The notes beneath the pieces are model-generated. The model ran no database searches, was not told the DNA's origin, and saw only the letters and a program-made list of their open reading frames with translations. 64,000 bases of DNA, from NCBI RefSeq assembly GCF_004362515.1, contig NZ_SNXU01000001.1:4650001-4714000 (forward strand). Direction: 5' to 3'. Each line of letters starts with the position of its first letter. Within the stretch, counting starts at the first letter, position 1. Source of the stretch: Actinokineospora alba. GTDB taxonomy: Bacteria; Actinomycetota; Actinomycetes; Mycobacteriales; Pseudonocardiaceae. The translations under genes were made by a program, and so were the position numbers. Shown here piece by piece: positions 35,332 through 43,715 of the stretch.

Positions 35332-36212
35332 CCGCGACCAGCAATGCGCCGGTGTTGTCGGCCTCCAATGTCACCATGGTCTTCGGCGGTCTGACCGCGC
35401 TCAAGGACGTCAACATCGAACTGCACGAGGGCCAGATCCTCGGGCTGATCGGTCCCAACGGCGCGGGCAAGACCACGTTCTTCAACTGCCTCACGGGTCT
35501 CTACACCCCGACCCGCGGCTCGGTCCGGCTCAAGGGGCGCACGCTGCCCAGCGACCCGGCCAAGGTCACGGTCGCCGGTGTGGCGCGCACGTTCCAGAAC
35601 ATCCGGTTGTTCCCCAGCATGACCGCGCTGGAGAACGTCCTGGTGGGACGGCACTCGCGGATGAAGCAGGGCCCGATCGCGTCGCTGTTCCACGGCCCGG
35701 CCTTCAAGAAGGGCGAGGCTGACGCGAAGACTCGGTGCCTGGAGCTGCTCGACTTCGTCGGACTGTCCGGTTTGGACGACGAACTCGCGCGGAACCTGCC
35801 CTACGGTGACCAGCGCCGCCTGGAGATCGCCCGAGCACTGGCCACCGATCCGGCGGTCCTGCTGCTCGACGAGCCCACGGCGGGCATGAACCCGCAGGAG
35901 ACCGAGGCGGCCCGGCAGCTGATCTTCGCGATCCGCGAGCTGGGTATCGCCGTGGTGGTCATCGAGCACGACACGAAGTTCATCTTCTCGCTGTGCGACC
36001 ACGTCTCGGTGCTCGTGCAGGGCGAAATGCTGGTGGAGGGCTCGCCCGAGGTCGTCCGAGGTGACCCGCGGGTCATCGAGGCCTACCTGGGCAAGCCCCC
36101 GGAGGAGGTCCAGGCGGAGGTGGACGCGTACGCGGCGGAGTCGTCGGCGGAGCGCACTTCCATCATGGAGCCCATCCGCGATCCACGCCCCAACGAGGGA
36201 GGCCAGCAGTGA
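35328..36212 (+). CDS. livG: Branched-chain amino acid ABC transporter ATPase LivG
   Basis: 294 residues. Walker A 'GPNGAGKTTFFN', Q-loop region, signature 'LPYGDQRRLEIARAL', Walker B 'VLLLDEPTAGMNPQE' and the His-switch 'IEHDTKF'. Energises the importer with LivF. ATG overlaps livM stop; its own stop overlaps the livF GTG. Confidence 0.95.
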   Translation: MTATSNAPVLSASNVTMVFGGLTALKDVNIELHEGQILGLIGPNGAGKTTFFNCLTGLYTPTRGSVRLKGRTLPSDPAKVTVAGVARTFQNIRLFPSMTALENVLVGRHSRMKQGPIASLFHGPAFKKGEADAKTRCLELLDFVGLSGLDDELARNLPYGDQRRLEIARALATDPAVLLLDEPTAGMNPQETEAARQLIFAIRELGIAVVVIEHDTKFIFSLCDHVSVLVQGEMLVEGSPEVVRGDPRVIEAYLGKPPEEVQAEVDAYAAESSAERTSIMEPIRDPRPNEGGQQ

Positions 36213-36922
36213 CCGCACTGCTCGAGGTTGAGAACCTCAGCGTCGCCTACGGCGCGATCGAAGCCGTCCGGGACGTCTCGTTCTCCGTCGAAGAGGGCCA
36301 GATCGTCAGCCTCATCGGCAGCAACGGCGCGGGCAAGACCACCACGCTGCGCACCATTTCCGGGTTGCTGCGGCCGAAGTCGGGCGACATCCGGTTCGAT
36401 GGGAAGTCGATCGCCAACGCCGACGCGCACGAGATCCTGGAGAAGGGTGTCGCGCACTGTCCCGAGGGCCGCAGGCTTTTCGGCCGGATGACGGTCGAGG
36501 AGAACCTGCAGCTGGGCGCCTATGTCCGCAAGGACGCGGGTGTCGCGAAGGACATGGAGCGGGTCTACGAGCTGTTCCCCGTGCTCGGTCAGCGCCGCCA
36601 GCAGAAGGCGGGCTTGTTCTCCGGTGGTGAGCAGCAGATGCTCGCCATCGGCCGGGCGATGATGGCGAAGCCGCGGTTGCTGATGCTCGACGAGCCCTCG
36701 ATGGGTCTGTCGCCGATCATGACGCAGCGCATCTTCGACACCATCAAGGAACTGCAGTCGCAGGGCACCACGATCCTGCTGGTCGAGCAGAACGCTCTGG
36801 CCGCCCTCGCCCAGTCCGACCGCGGTTACGTGGTCGACCTGGGACGCACGACGCTGGAAGGCCCGGGTCACGACCTGCTGGCTGATTCCCGTGTTCGCGC
36901 GGCCTACCTCGGCGAGGACTGA
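36209..36922 (+). CDS. livF: Branched-chain amino acid ABC transporter ATPase LivF
   Basis: 237 residues. Walker A 'GSNGAGKTTTLR', signature 'LFSGGEQQMLAIGRAM', Walker B 'LLMLDEPSMGLSPI' and 'LVEQNALAAL', the LivF form of the His-switch. Last gene of the liv operon; a terminator follows 20 bases later. Confidence 0.95.
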   Translation: MTALLEVENLSVAYGAIEAVRDVSFSVEEGQIVSLIGSNGAGKTTTLRTISGLLRPKSGDIRFDGKSIANADAHEILEKGVAHCPEGRRLFGRMTVEENLQLGAYVRKDAGVAKDMERVYELFPVLGQRRQQKAGLFSGGEQQMLAIGRAMMAKPRLLMLDEPSMGLSPIMTQRIFDTIKELQSQGTTILLVEQNALAALAQSDRGYVVDLGRTTLEGPGHDLLADSRVRAAYLGED

Positions 36923-36942
36923 CAGTTCGAAAGCTCTGAGTC

Positions 36943-36982
36943 GTGAGGGGGGCCGCTCCCGGGTTCGGGTGCGGCCCCTCAC
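36943..36982. terminator. Terminator between livF and DUF2716 gene
   Basis: GTGAGG-GGGGCCGC / GCGGCC-CCTCAC, 12 bp with a two-base bulge and a 14-base loop. It contains the stop codon of the converging gene and can serve both directions. Confidence 0.7.
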
Positions 36983-37464
36983 CCTTTCCCGCCTCGGCGC
37001 ACGGCGGTGCCGAGGATCTCGGTGATCGGCTGCGCGACTCGGTCGAGCAGGTCGGCTCCGTACACGCACAGGGTGCTTTCCCACGGGTGGCCGAAGGTGC
37101 CATGACGCAGGTCGTCGGACGTGTAGAGGAAGTAGTCGCCGTCGGGGAAGCAACCGCCTGGCCACGAGGGTTGTCCGACTCCGCCGACCCGGTGCGGGTC
37201 GAAGCGGAAGCCCTCGTGCTGCCAGTCGAGCCAGTACAGGTCCTCGCCGGGCGGGGTGCAGGTGCGCAATCCGGATTCCACGAGCGCCTGGAGCCGGTCG
37301 ATGCCGGATTCGGTGTCGGGCAGGCGCCAGGTGATGGAGTCGGAGGGTTCGGCGATGCCCGGGAAGGCGGCGGTGTGGGGCCGGAAGTGGAAGTCGCGGT
37401 GGATGCGGTTCCAGAGTTCGCGGTGGTCGGGTTCATCCGATAACCGGGTCACCGATGTTTCCAT
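36979..37464 (-). CDS. DUF2716-like protein
   Basis: 161 residues, soluble. 'ELWNRIHRDFHFRP', 'SDSITWRLPD' and 'GDYFLYTSDDLRHGTFGHPWE' resemble DUF2716, a family of small actinobacterial/firmicute proteins of unknown function found near immunity or regulatory genes. Converges on livF and is divergent from the XRE regulator. Nothing points to a particular role. Confidence 0.65.
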   Translation of the reverse strand: METSVTRLSDEPDHRELWNRIHRDFHFRPHTAAFPGIAEPSDSITWRLPDTESGIDRLQALVESGLRTCTPPGEDLYWLDWQHEGFRFDPHRVGGVGQPSWPGGCFPDGDYFLYTSDDLRHGTFGHPWESTLCVYGADLLDRVAQPITEILGTAVRRGGKG

Positions 37465-37560
37465 GACGTGGACCGTAGTGGCATCGGTGTTTCGGGCAGC
37501 GAGATCACTCAGCCGAACGGTCGCGTTGCGGAGCGTGAGAAGTACCGGTCTGATTGCCGC

Positions 37561-38403
37561 ATGATCACCAATCGGCAGCCCGCCCGGATGCGGGCGTTGG
37601 GAATGGAACTGGCGGCGGCCCGGGCCCGGATGGGCTTGAACACCCGCGACGCCGCACAGGGGATCGGCTCATCACCCGCGACTGTAAATCGCAGCGAGAA
37701 GGCCAAGCGGGTATCTCCGATCACGGATGTGGCCGGCCTATTGGCGCTATACGGCGTGACTGGTTCCGATCGGGGACGGATCCTCGAATTGGCCCAAAAC
37801 CTGGATGCCCTGGAATGGTTCGAAACTGGTGACCGGCTCCCTTGGCTGCTGCCCTTCCTTGCCGCATTCGAAGCCGAGGCGCGATCGCTGATGGAGTTCG
37901 CGCCCGCTGTCGTGCCTGGCCTTCTGCAAACGCCTGCTTACGTGCGAGCGCAGCACGTCGCTGTGGGCGTGACAGGGGCGGATCTAGACGGGATGGTCGA
38001 GGCGCGCCTCAATCGGCAGAAGGTTCTGGCCAAGCTGGTGAGCCCGCAATACACCGCAGTCATCGATGAGGCCGTCCTGCGGCGGCCGTGCGGTGGATCA
38101 GAGGTGATGGTGCAGCAGATCAATTGGCTGATCGGCCGGGCGAAGATCCCGCACATCAACATCCATGTGATCCCCAACCGGCACGGCGCTTATCCGAATC
38201 CCGGCATGTACATCATGATGGGATTCGCCGATGCCCCGCCGATCGCCTATGTCGAACATTTTGGCGTGGCCGGGTTCATCGACGCCCCCGCTGGCGTCAG
38301 CCGGTTTCAAGATCGCACTGATACGCTGATGAAGTTCGCGCTGGGGTCCGCCGATACGGTGAACTTCCTGACCAGGATGGCGGCCGACTACGAACGGAGC
38401 TGA
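37561..38403 (+). CDS. XRE-type helix-turn-helix regulator with DUF5753
   Basis: 280 residues. N-terminal HTH (about 13-65, 'LNTRDAAQGIGSSPATVNRSE') followed by a DUF5753 sensor-like domain containing 'VVPGLLQTPAYVRA' and 'GMVEARLNRQ', 'DEAVLRRP', the family's standard order. One of many WhiJ-like regulators in actinomycetes; works with the small DUF397 protein encoded next. ATG chosen because no better start lies nearer the HTH. Confidence 0.9.
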   Translation: MITNRQPARMRALGMELAAARARMGLNTRDAAQGIGSSPATVNRSEKAKRVSPITDVAGLLALYGVTGSDRGRILELAQNLDALEWFETGDRLPWLLPFLAAFEAEARSLMEFAPAVVPGLLQTPAYVRAQHVAVGVTGADLDGMVEARLNRQKVLAKLVSPQYTAVIDEAVLRRPCGGSEVMVQQINWLIGRAKIPHINIHVIPNRHGAYPNPGMYIMMGFADAPPIAYVEHFGVAGFIDAPAGVSRFQDRTDTLMKFALGSADTVNFLTRMAADYERS

Positions 38404-38409
38404 AACACG

Positions 38410-38577
38410 GTGCACGCGGAGTGGCGGAAGTCGACGTTCAGCAACCCCACCGAAGCCGCGTGTGTCGAGGTTTCCTACGCCACCGATCTCCGTGTCCGTG
38501 ATTCCAAGAATCCTGATGGCGGCACGCTGAGGTTCCCGGAGTCCTCCTGGTCGCCTCAGCGCCTCGCCGACCTCTAG
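38410..38577 (+). CDS. DUF397 small protein
   Basis: 55 residues. 'EWRKSTFSNP...ACVEVSY' then 'VRDSKNPDGGTLRFPESSW' is the complete DUF397 pattern. It starts with GTG 6 bases after the XRE gene, the usual regulator/DUF397 couple. In such pairs the small protein probably controls the HTH regulator. Its stop codon overlaps the stop of the converging thioesterase gene. Confidence 0.88.
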   Translation: MHAEWRKSTFSNPTEAACVEVSYATDLRVRDSKNPDGGTLRFPESSWSPQRLADL

Positions 38578-39008
38578 CCCTTATCGCCCGGCGCGCGGTC
38601 CAGGGCCACGCACGTCAGTCGCGCCGTGCACGTCCGCTTGCCGCTGTCCTCGGTCATCACGATCTCGAACGTCGACGTCGACCGCCCCACGTGCAGCGGC
38701 GTGCACACCGCCGTCACCAAACCCTCGCGGGCCGCACGGTGATGGGTGCACGACAGCTCCAGCCCGACGACCAGCTTCCCCTCGGGCGCGTTCAACGCCG
38801 CCGCGATCGAGCCCAGCGTCTCCGCCAGCACCGCGCTCGCGCCACCGTGCAGCAAGCCGTACGGCTGCAGGTTCCCCTTGACCGGCATGGTCGCCACCAG
38901 CCGGCTCTTGTCCCACTCCGTCACCTCGATGCCGAGCTTGTCGGCGAGCAGCTGGTCGGCCACTTCCGGGCGCAGACCAGGGATCTTCGACGGGTCGATG
39001 GTGCTCAT
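38574..39008 (-). CDS. Hotdog-fold acyl-CoA thioesterase (PaaI-like)
   Basis: 144 residues. 'YGLLHGGASAVLAETLGS' is the hotdog thioesterase signature with the catalytic Glu/Asp region, and 'VGLELSCTHHRAAREG' the dimer strand. Hydrolyses an acyl-CoA, probably aromatic; exact substrate unknown. GGAGG lies 6 bases before the ATG. It faces away from polA, sharing an 81-base gap with it. Confidence 0.88.
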   Translation of the reverse strand: MSTIDPSKIPGLRPEVADQLLADKLGIEVTEWDKSRLVATMPVKGNLQPYGLLHGGASAVLAETLGSIAAALNAPEGKLVVGLELSCTHHRAAREGLVTAVCTPLHVGRSTSTFEIVMTEDSGKRTCTARLTCVALDRAPGDKG

Positions 39009-39060
39009 GGGGACCTCCGATGGGTGACGCTGGGTCGATCGACCCCGACTCTCGGCAAAG

Positions 39061-39083
39061 CTGTCAGTGCCCCAGCCTAGACT
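39061..39083 (+). promoter_or_regulatory. PafBC-type (RecA-NDp) DNA-damage promoter of polA
   Basis: CTGTCAGTG (39061-39069), 8 bases, then TAGACT (39078-39083). This fits the mycobacterial RecA-NDp consensus TTGTCRGTG-N8-TANNNT except for the first base. TAGACT ends 6 bases before the GTG start, so the message should be leaderless. Confidence 0.7.
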
Positions 39084-39089
39084 CGCGGC

Positions 39090-41825
39090 GTGCCAGCGCA
39101 GACCGAAACCCGACCGCTCCCCGTCACCACCACCGAAGGCCGGCGATTGCTCTTGATCGACGGACACTCGATGGCCTACCGGGCGTTCTTCGCGCTGCCC
39201 AAGGAGAACTTCTCCACGGGCACGGGCCAGCACACCAACGCCGTCTACGGCTTCACCTCCATGCTGATCAACCTCCTGCGTGACGAAGCCCCCACCCACC
39301 TCGCGGTGTGCTTCGACGTCTCCCGCAAGACGTTCCGCAGTGAGTCGTACCCCGAGTACAAAGCCAACCGCAGCGCCAGCCCGGACGAGTTCAAGGGCCA
39401 GGTCAGCCTCATCGAGGAAGTTCTCAACGCCCTCTGCATCCCGAAGCTGGCCAAGGAGAACTTCGAGGCCGACGACCTCATCGCAACCCTGACCACCCAG
39501 GCCGTGGCCGACGGGTTCGACGTCTCCATCTGTACCGGCGACCGAGACGCGTTGCAGCTGGTCAACGAGCACGTCACCGTCCTCTACCCGGTCAAGGGCG
39601 TCTCCGAGCTGGCCCGCTACACGCCCGATGCCGTGCTGGCGAAGTACGGCGTCACGCCCGCCCAGTACCCGGATTTCGCGGCCCTGCGTGGCGACCCGAG
39701 CGACAACCTGCCCAAGGTCCCCGGGGTCGGCGAGAAGACGATCACCAAGTGGATCCAGCAGTTCGGCTCGCTCAACGACCTGATCGACCGGGTCGACGAG
39801 GTCAAGGGCAAGGTCGGCGACTCGCTGCGGGAGAACCTCTCCAGCGTGATGATGAACCGCCAGCTCACCGAGCTGGTCCGCGACGTCCCCCTGGAGCTCA
39901 CCCCGGGTGAGCTCGCGGTGCGCGCGTGGGACCGCGACGCCGTGCACCGGCTGTTCGACGAGCTGGAGTTCCGCGTCCTGCGCGACCGGCTCTTCGCCAC
40001 CCTCACCAGCGCCGAGCCCGAGGCCGACGAGGGCTTCGAGGTCAGCGGCGGCGCCCTGGAGGCAGGCGAGCTGCCCGGCTGGCTGGCGAAGCACGCGCCG
40101 AAGGGCACGCGCATCGGCCTGTCGTTCAAGGACGACCAGGTCGGCGTGTCCGGTCAGGCCGTCGAACTGCGAGCGGTCGCGCTGTCCACCGCGGGCGGTG
40201 AGGGCGTGTACGTCGACGTCACCGCGCTGACCGAGGACGACGAGCGCGCCTTCCGCGACTGGCTGGCCGACCCGGACATCCCCAAGCTCGCCCACGACGT
40301 CAAGCGCTCGCTGCACGCTCTGCGCAACCGCGGCTGGTCCCTCGAAGGCCTCGCCACCGACACCGCGCTGGCCGCGTACCTGGTCCGCCCGGGTCAGCGC
40401 ACCTTCACCCTCGACGACCTGGTCCTGCGCTACCTCAAGCGCGAACTGCGGGTCGAGGACACGGCGGGGGAGCAGCAGCTATCCCTGCTCGACGAGGAAG
40501 GCGACGACGACCGCAAGATCGCCGCAGGCGAGATCCTGCGCGCCCGCGCGATCGCCGAGTTGGCCGACGCTCTGGACACCGCTCTGCGCGACGCGGGCCA
40601 GTACACCCTGCTCGGCGACATGGAGCTGCCACTGCTGCGTGTCCTCGCCGAGCTGGAGGCGGCGGGCATCGCCGTCGACACCGAGAAGCTCAGCGAACTG
40701 GAATCCCACTTCGCCGCCCGCGTGCGCGACGCCGAGCAGAAGGCGTTCGCGGTCATCGGCAAGGAGATCAACCTCGGCTCGCCGAAGCAGCTGCAGGTCG
40801 TCATCTTCGACGAACTCGAAATGCCGAAGACGAAGAAGACCAAGACCGGCTACACCACCGACGCCGAAGCGCTCACCACGCTCTACGCGCAGACCGGGCA
40901 CGAGTTCCTGGAACATCTCCTCGAACACCGCGACGCGATGCGGCTCAAGGTCACCGTCGAGGGCCTGCTGAAGTCGGTCGCCGACGACGGCCGCATCCAC
41001 ACCACGTTCAACCAGACCATCGCGGCCACCGGTCGGCTGTCCTCCACCGAGCCGAACCTGCAGAACATCCCGATCCGCACCGAAGCCGGCCGCACCATCC
41101 GCGACGCCTTCATCGTCGGCGACGGCTACGCCGAACTGCTCACCGCCGACTACAGCCAGATCGAGATGCGGATCATGGCGCACCTGTCCGGCGATGAGGC
41201 GCTGATCGAGGCGTTCAACTCCGGCTTCGACTTCCACGCCGCCACCGCCGCCAAGGTCTTCTCCGTCTCGCCGACGGAGGTCACCGGCGAACAGCGCGCC
41301 AAGATCAAGGCGATGAACTATGGGCTGGCGTATGGCCTTTCGGCGTACGGACTCTCGCAGCAGCTGCGCATCTCCACCGAGGAGGCGCGCGGGCTGATGG
41401 ACGACTACTTCGCAGGCTTCGGCGGCGTGCGTGACTACCTGCAGGAACTTGTCGGCCTGGCCCGCAAGGACGGCTACACCGAAACCATCTTCGGCCGCCG
41501 CCGCTACCTGCCGGACCTCACCAGCGACAACCGCCAGCGCCGCGAGATGGCCGAGCGGATGGCGCTCAACGCCCCCATCCAGGGCAGCGCCGCCGACATC
41601 ATCAAGGTCGCCATGCTCCACGTCCAACGCGAACTGGTGGCGACGGGCCTGCGCAGCCGAATGCTGCTCCAGGTCCACGACGAACTGGTGCTCGACGTCG
41701 CCCCCGGCGAACACGAAGCCGTGGAAGCCCTGGTACGCAAGGAAATGGGCGGCGCCTACGAACTCCGCGTCCCGCTCGACGTCTCCGTCGGCTTCGGACG
41801 CTCCTGGAACGAGGCCGCGCACTAG
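39090..41825 (+). CDS. polA: DNA polymerase I
   Basis: 911 residues; repair synthesis and Okazaki-fragment processing. 5'-nuclease domain about 16-300 ('LLLIDGHSMAYRAFFAL'); a 3'-5' exonuclease-like domain about 320-510 that lacks the DxE metal ligands and so should not proofread; polymerase domain from about 530 with motif A 'DYSQIEMR' (D687), the O-helix 'KIKAMNYGLAYGLS' and motif C 'QVHDELVLD' (D864). Length is normal for actinobacteria. The GTG start fits the -10 of the damage-type promoter just upstream. Confidence 0.96.
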   Translation: MPAQTETRPLPVTTTEGRRLLLIDGHSMAYRAFFALPKENFSTGTGQHTNAVYGFTSMLINLLRDEAPTHLAVCFDVSRKTFRSESYPEYKANRSASPDEFKGQVSLIEEVLNALCIPKLAKENFEADDLIATLTTQAVADGFDVSICTGDRDALQLVNEHVTVLYPVKGVSELARYTPDAVLAKYGVTPAQYPDFAALRGDPSDNLPKVPGVGEKTITKWIQQFGSLNDLIDRVDEVKGKVGDSLRENLSSVMMNRQLTELVRDVPLELTPGELAVRAWDRDAVHRLFDELEFRVLRDRLFATLTSAEPEADEGFEVSGGALEAGELPGWLAKHAPKGTRIGLSFKDDQVGVSGQAVELRAVALSTAGGEGVYVDVTALTEDDERAFRDWLADPDIPKLAHDVKRSLHALRNRGWSLEGLATDTALAAYLVRPGQRTFTLDDLVLRYLKRELRVEDTAGEQQLSLLDEEGDDDRKIAAGEILRARAIAELADALDTALRDAGQYTLLGDMELPLLRVLAELEAAGIAVDTEKLSELESHFAARVRDAEQKAFAVIGKEINLGSPKQLQVVIFDELEMPKTKKTKTGYTTDAEALTTLYAQTGHEFLEHLLEHRDAMRLKVTVEGLLKSVADDGRIHTTFNQTIAATGRLSSTEPNLQNIPIRTEAGRTIRDAFIVGDGYAELLTADYSQIEMRIMAHLSGDEALIEAFNSGFDFHAATAAKVFSVSPTEVTGEQRAKIKAMNYGLAYGLSAYGLSQQLRISTEEARGLMDDYFAGFGGVRDYLQELVGLARKDGYTETIFGRRRYLPDLTSDNRQRREMAERMALNAPIQGSAADIIKVAMLHVQRELVATGLRSRMLLQVHDELVLDVAPGEHEAVEALVRKEMGGAYELRVPLDVSVGFGRSWNEAAH

Positions 41826-41850
41826 CGTCGCATGTCACAGCATGGCCAGG

Positions 41851-41881
41851 CCCGGGCAGTCACCTAACTAGGCTGCCCGGG
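41851..41881 (+). terminator. Hairpin between polA and bluB overlapping the bluB start
   Basis: CCCGGGCAG (41851-41859) and CTGCCCGGG (41873-41881) form a perfect 9-bp stem. The last base is the first base of the bluB GTG. The 13-base loop contains TAACTAGG, in which TAGGCT (41869-41874) may be a -10 for a leaderless bluB message. Confidence 0.55.
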
Positions 41882-42510
41882 TGGATGTCTACGAGGTCAT
41901 TGGCAAGCGGCGCGACGTGCGCGCTGAGTTCACCGGCGCGCCCATCGACGACGAGGTCCTGCGCCGAGTCCTGGGTGCCGCACACGCCGCGCCGAGCGTG
42001 GGCATGAGCCAGCCGTGGGACTTCGTCCTCGTCCGCGACCCGGACACGCGCGCCCAGTTCCACCAGCACGTCCACGGCGAGCGAGCCGAGTACGCGGCGA
42101 CCTTGACGGGGGAGCGGGCCGCCACCTTCGAGCGCATCAAGATCGACGGCATCCTGGAATCCACTCTTTCGGTTGTGGTCACCTACGACCCGCACCGAGG
42201 TTCCCCGTCGGTCCTCGGCAGGCACGCCATCGCCGACGCCGGCCTGTACTCGGTGTGCCTCGCCATCCAGAACCTGTGGCTCGCCGCCACAGCCGAGGGC
42301 CTGGGCGTCGGCTGGGTCAGCTTCTACCGCGAGGAGTACCTGCAGGGGTTGCTGGGTATCCCGGCCACGGTGCGGCCGGTGGCCTGGCTGTGCCTCGGTC
42401 CCGTGGACCGGTTGCAGGAGGTGCCCGACCTGGAACGGCACGGCTGGCGCAGCCGGATGCCACTCGACCAGGTGGTCCATCACGAGCGTTACAGCACACA
42501 CACGGGTTGA
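41881..42510 (+). CDS. bluB: 5,6-Dimethylbenzimidazole synthase (BluB)
   Basis: 209 residues. Oxygen-dependent fragmentation of reduced FMN to dimethylbenzimidazole, the lower ligand of vitamin B12. Nitroreductase fold with 'KRRDVRAEFTGAPIDDEVL', 'AAPSVGMSQPWDFV' (FMN site) and 'GRHAIADAGLYSVCLAIQNLWLAA', all typical for BluB rather than other nitroreductases. No other B12 genes lie in the window. The GTG start is buried in a hairpin, and no ribosome site is visible. Confidence 0.88.
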   Translation: MDVYEVIGKRRDVRAEFTGAPIDDEVLRRVLGAAHAAPSVGMSQPWDFVLVRDPDTRAQFHQHVHGERAEYAATLTGERAATFERIKIDGILESTLSVVVTYDPHRGSPSVLGRHAIADAGLYSVCLAIQNLWLAATAEGLGVGWVSFYREEYLQGLLGIPATVRPVAWLCLGPVDRLQEVPDLERHGWRSRMPLDQVVHHERYSTHTG

Positions 42511-42550
42511 CGCCCCGGTAACCTCGGGGATTCCCCGGAGGGAGACAGCG

Positions 42551-43081
42551 ATGGCGGTACGGCGAGCGTTGGTCTTGGGCGGCACCGGAATGCTCACACG
42601 AGTAACCACGGGCCTCATCGCGGACGGCTGGCACGTCGTCCTCCCCAGCCGCCGCTACGCCCCACTGGCCGCCGAGGGCACCGGCCGAGCCCTGTGGGTG
42701 GAAGCCGACTGGTCCTACCCCGAGCGCCTGGCCGACCGAGCCGCCCGCGCCCTGGGCGGCCCGGCAAACCTCCTGGTCGCCTGGATCGAGAGCCGATCAC
42801 GCGTGCCGGTCCTCAAGGCAGTGGCCCGCCTGCTCGCCCCCGACGCCCCGGTCGTGGAGGTCCACGGCAGCTCGTCGGCCGACCCGATCGCAGGCTGCCC
42901 GGACCCGGTGATCACCGACCACCCGACACAGCAGGTCGTGCTGCGCCCGGTCACGGACCGAGGTACCTCCCGCTGGCTCACCCACGCGGAAATCGCCGCC
43001 AGTGTCACCGACGCCATCCACCGAGGCCTGGATGGACGCCCCTCCGGCATCCACCAGGTCGGCGGCGTCCACGTCAGCTGA
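42551..43081 (+). CDS. Short-chain dehydrogenase-like protein
   Basis: 176 residues, shorter than usual for the family. 'RRALVLGGTGMLTRVTTGLIADGWHVVLPSRR' is an NAD(P)-binding glycine-rich loop; no clear catalytic YxxxK follows, so it may bind a nucleotide without SDR chemistry. RBS CGGAGGGAG precedes the ATG. It stands alone between bluB and a hypothetical gene. Confidence 0.7.
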   Translation: MAVRRALVLGGTGMLTRVTTGLIADGWHVVLPSRRYAPLAAEGTGRALWVEADWSYPERLADRAARALGGPANLLVAWIESRSRVPVLKAVARLLAPDAPVVEVHGSSSADPIAGCPDPVITDHPTQQVVLRPVTDRGTSRWLTHAEIAASVTDAIHRGLDGRPSGIHQVGGVHVS

Positions 43082-43089
43082 CGCAAGGG

Positions 43090-43569
43090 ATGGGCACCGC
43101 GTGGGACCGCAGCCGCGAGTTGGCGGCACCGCGGCCCGATCCGACTCCCGCCACTTTGGACGACGGCGGGCACACCTATCACCTGGTCCCGGACACCGGG
43201 TATTCAATGCTGATCGCCTGGCACGCGGGTGCCGAGAACCTGCTTCGCGTGCCTGACCACGCTCACCACACCGTGCTGGTCACAACCATCGACGCCACCG
43301 GCACCCGCTCCGAGTGCGTGCCCCGCACCGCCGCGGACCAAGACGTGATCGACGAAGGCATCGAGACGTACCTCGCCGACGCGAACGTTCCAGCACCACC
43401 GCGCGGCTACCGCTGGTACCAACGGCTCCCCGACGGGCGCGCCGACCGCACCGATTTCGACCGCGCCATCCACACCGCGCTCATCGAACGCGTCCCCGAC
43501 GGCGTAGCCGTCCATCCCCGCGACCTGGCGCCGCTGATCGGGCAGATCGTCACCACCCTCTATCGCTGA
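43090..43569 (+). CDS. Hypothetical protein
   Basis: 159 residues, no family recognised. Soluble, with 'HTYHLVPDTGYSMLIAWHAG' and 'YRWYQRLPDGRADRTDFDRAIHTALIERV'. Begins 8 bases after the dehydrogenase-like gene, probably in the same operon; only AAGGG directly before the ATG could act as a ribosome site, so translation may depend on coupling. Confidence 0.6.
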   Translation: MGTAWDRSRELAAPRPDPTPATLDDGGHTYHLVPDTGYSMLIAWHAGAENLLRVPDHAHHTVLVTTIDATGTRSECVPRTAADQDVIDEGIETYLADANVPAPPRGYRWYQRLPDGRADRTDFDRAIHTALIERVPDGVAVHPRDLAPLIGQIVTTLYR

Positions 43570-43624
43570 AGCCGCGTGTCCGGCAGCCACCAGGCCGGCA
43601 GTCTCCGCGCCCGCTGACCCCCGC

Positions 43625-43708
43625 GAGTCCAACGCTCACGACAACGAGTTCAACGCTCACGACAACGAGTCCAACCCTCGCAACGTCGAGTCCGACGCCC
43701 AGCACGAG
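43625..43708. repeat. Four tandem 21-base repeats
   Basis: Units 1 and 2 (GAGTCCAACGCTCACGACAAC, one mismatch between them) are followed by two more diverged units starting GAGTCC. They fill the gap between converging genes and have no spacers, so they are not CRISPR. Unit length 21 keeps a reading frame. Confidence 0.75.
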
Positions 43709-43715
43709 CGCACCG

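Noticed and set aside
38574..40316. Thioesterase frame extended upstream by more than 400 codons through polA
   Set aside because: The true start is ATG 39008 with GGAGG; the extension is antisense to polA and has no domain.
39090..41825. Proofreading activity in polymerase I
   Set aside because: The exonuclease-like domain lacks the DxE metal-binding motif, as in many actinobacterial PolA proteins.
43625..43708. CRISPR array at the 21-base repeats
   Set aside because: Units are directly adjacent with no spacers and no cas genes are near.
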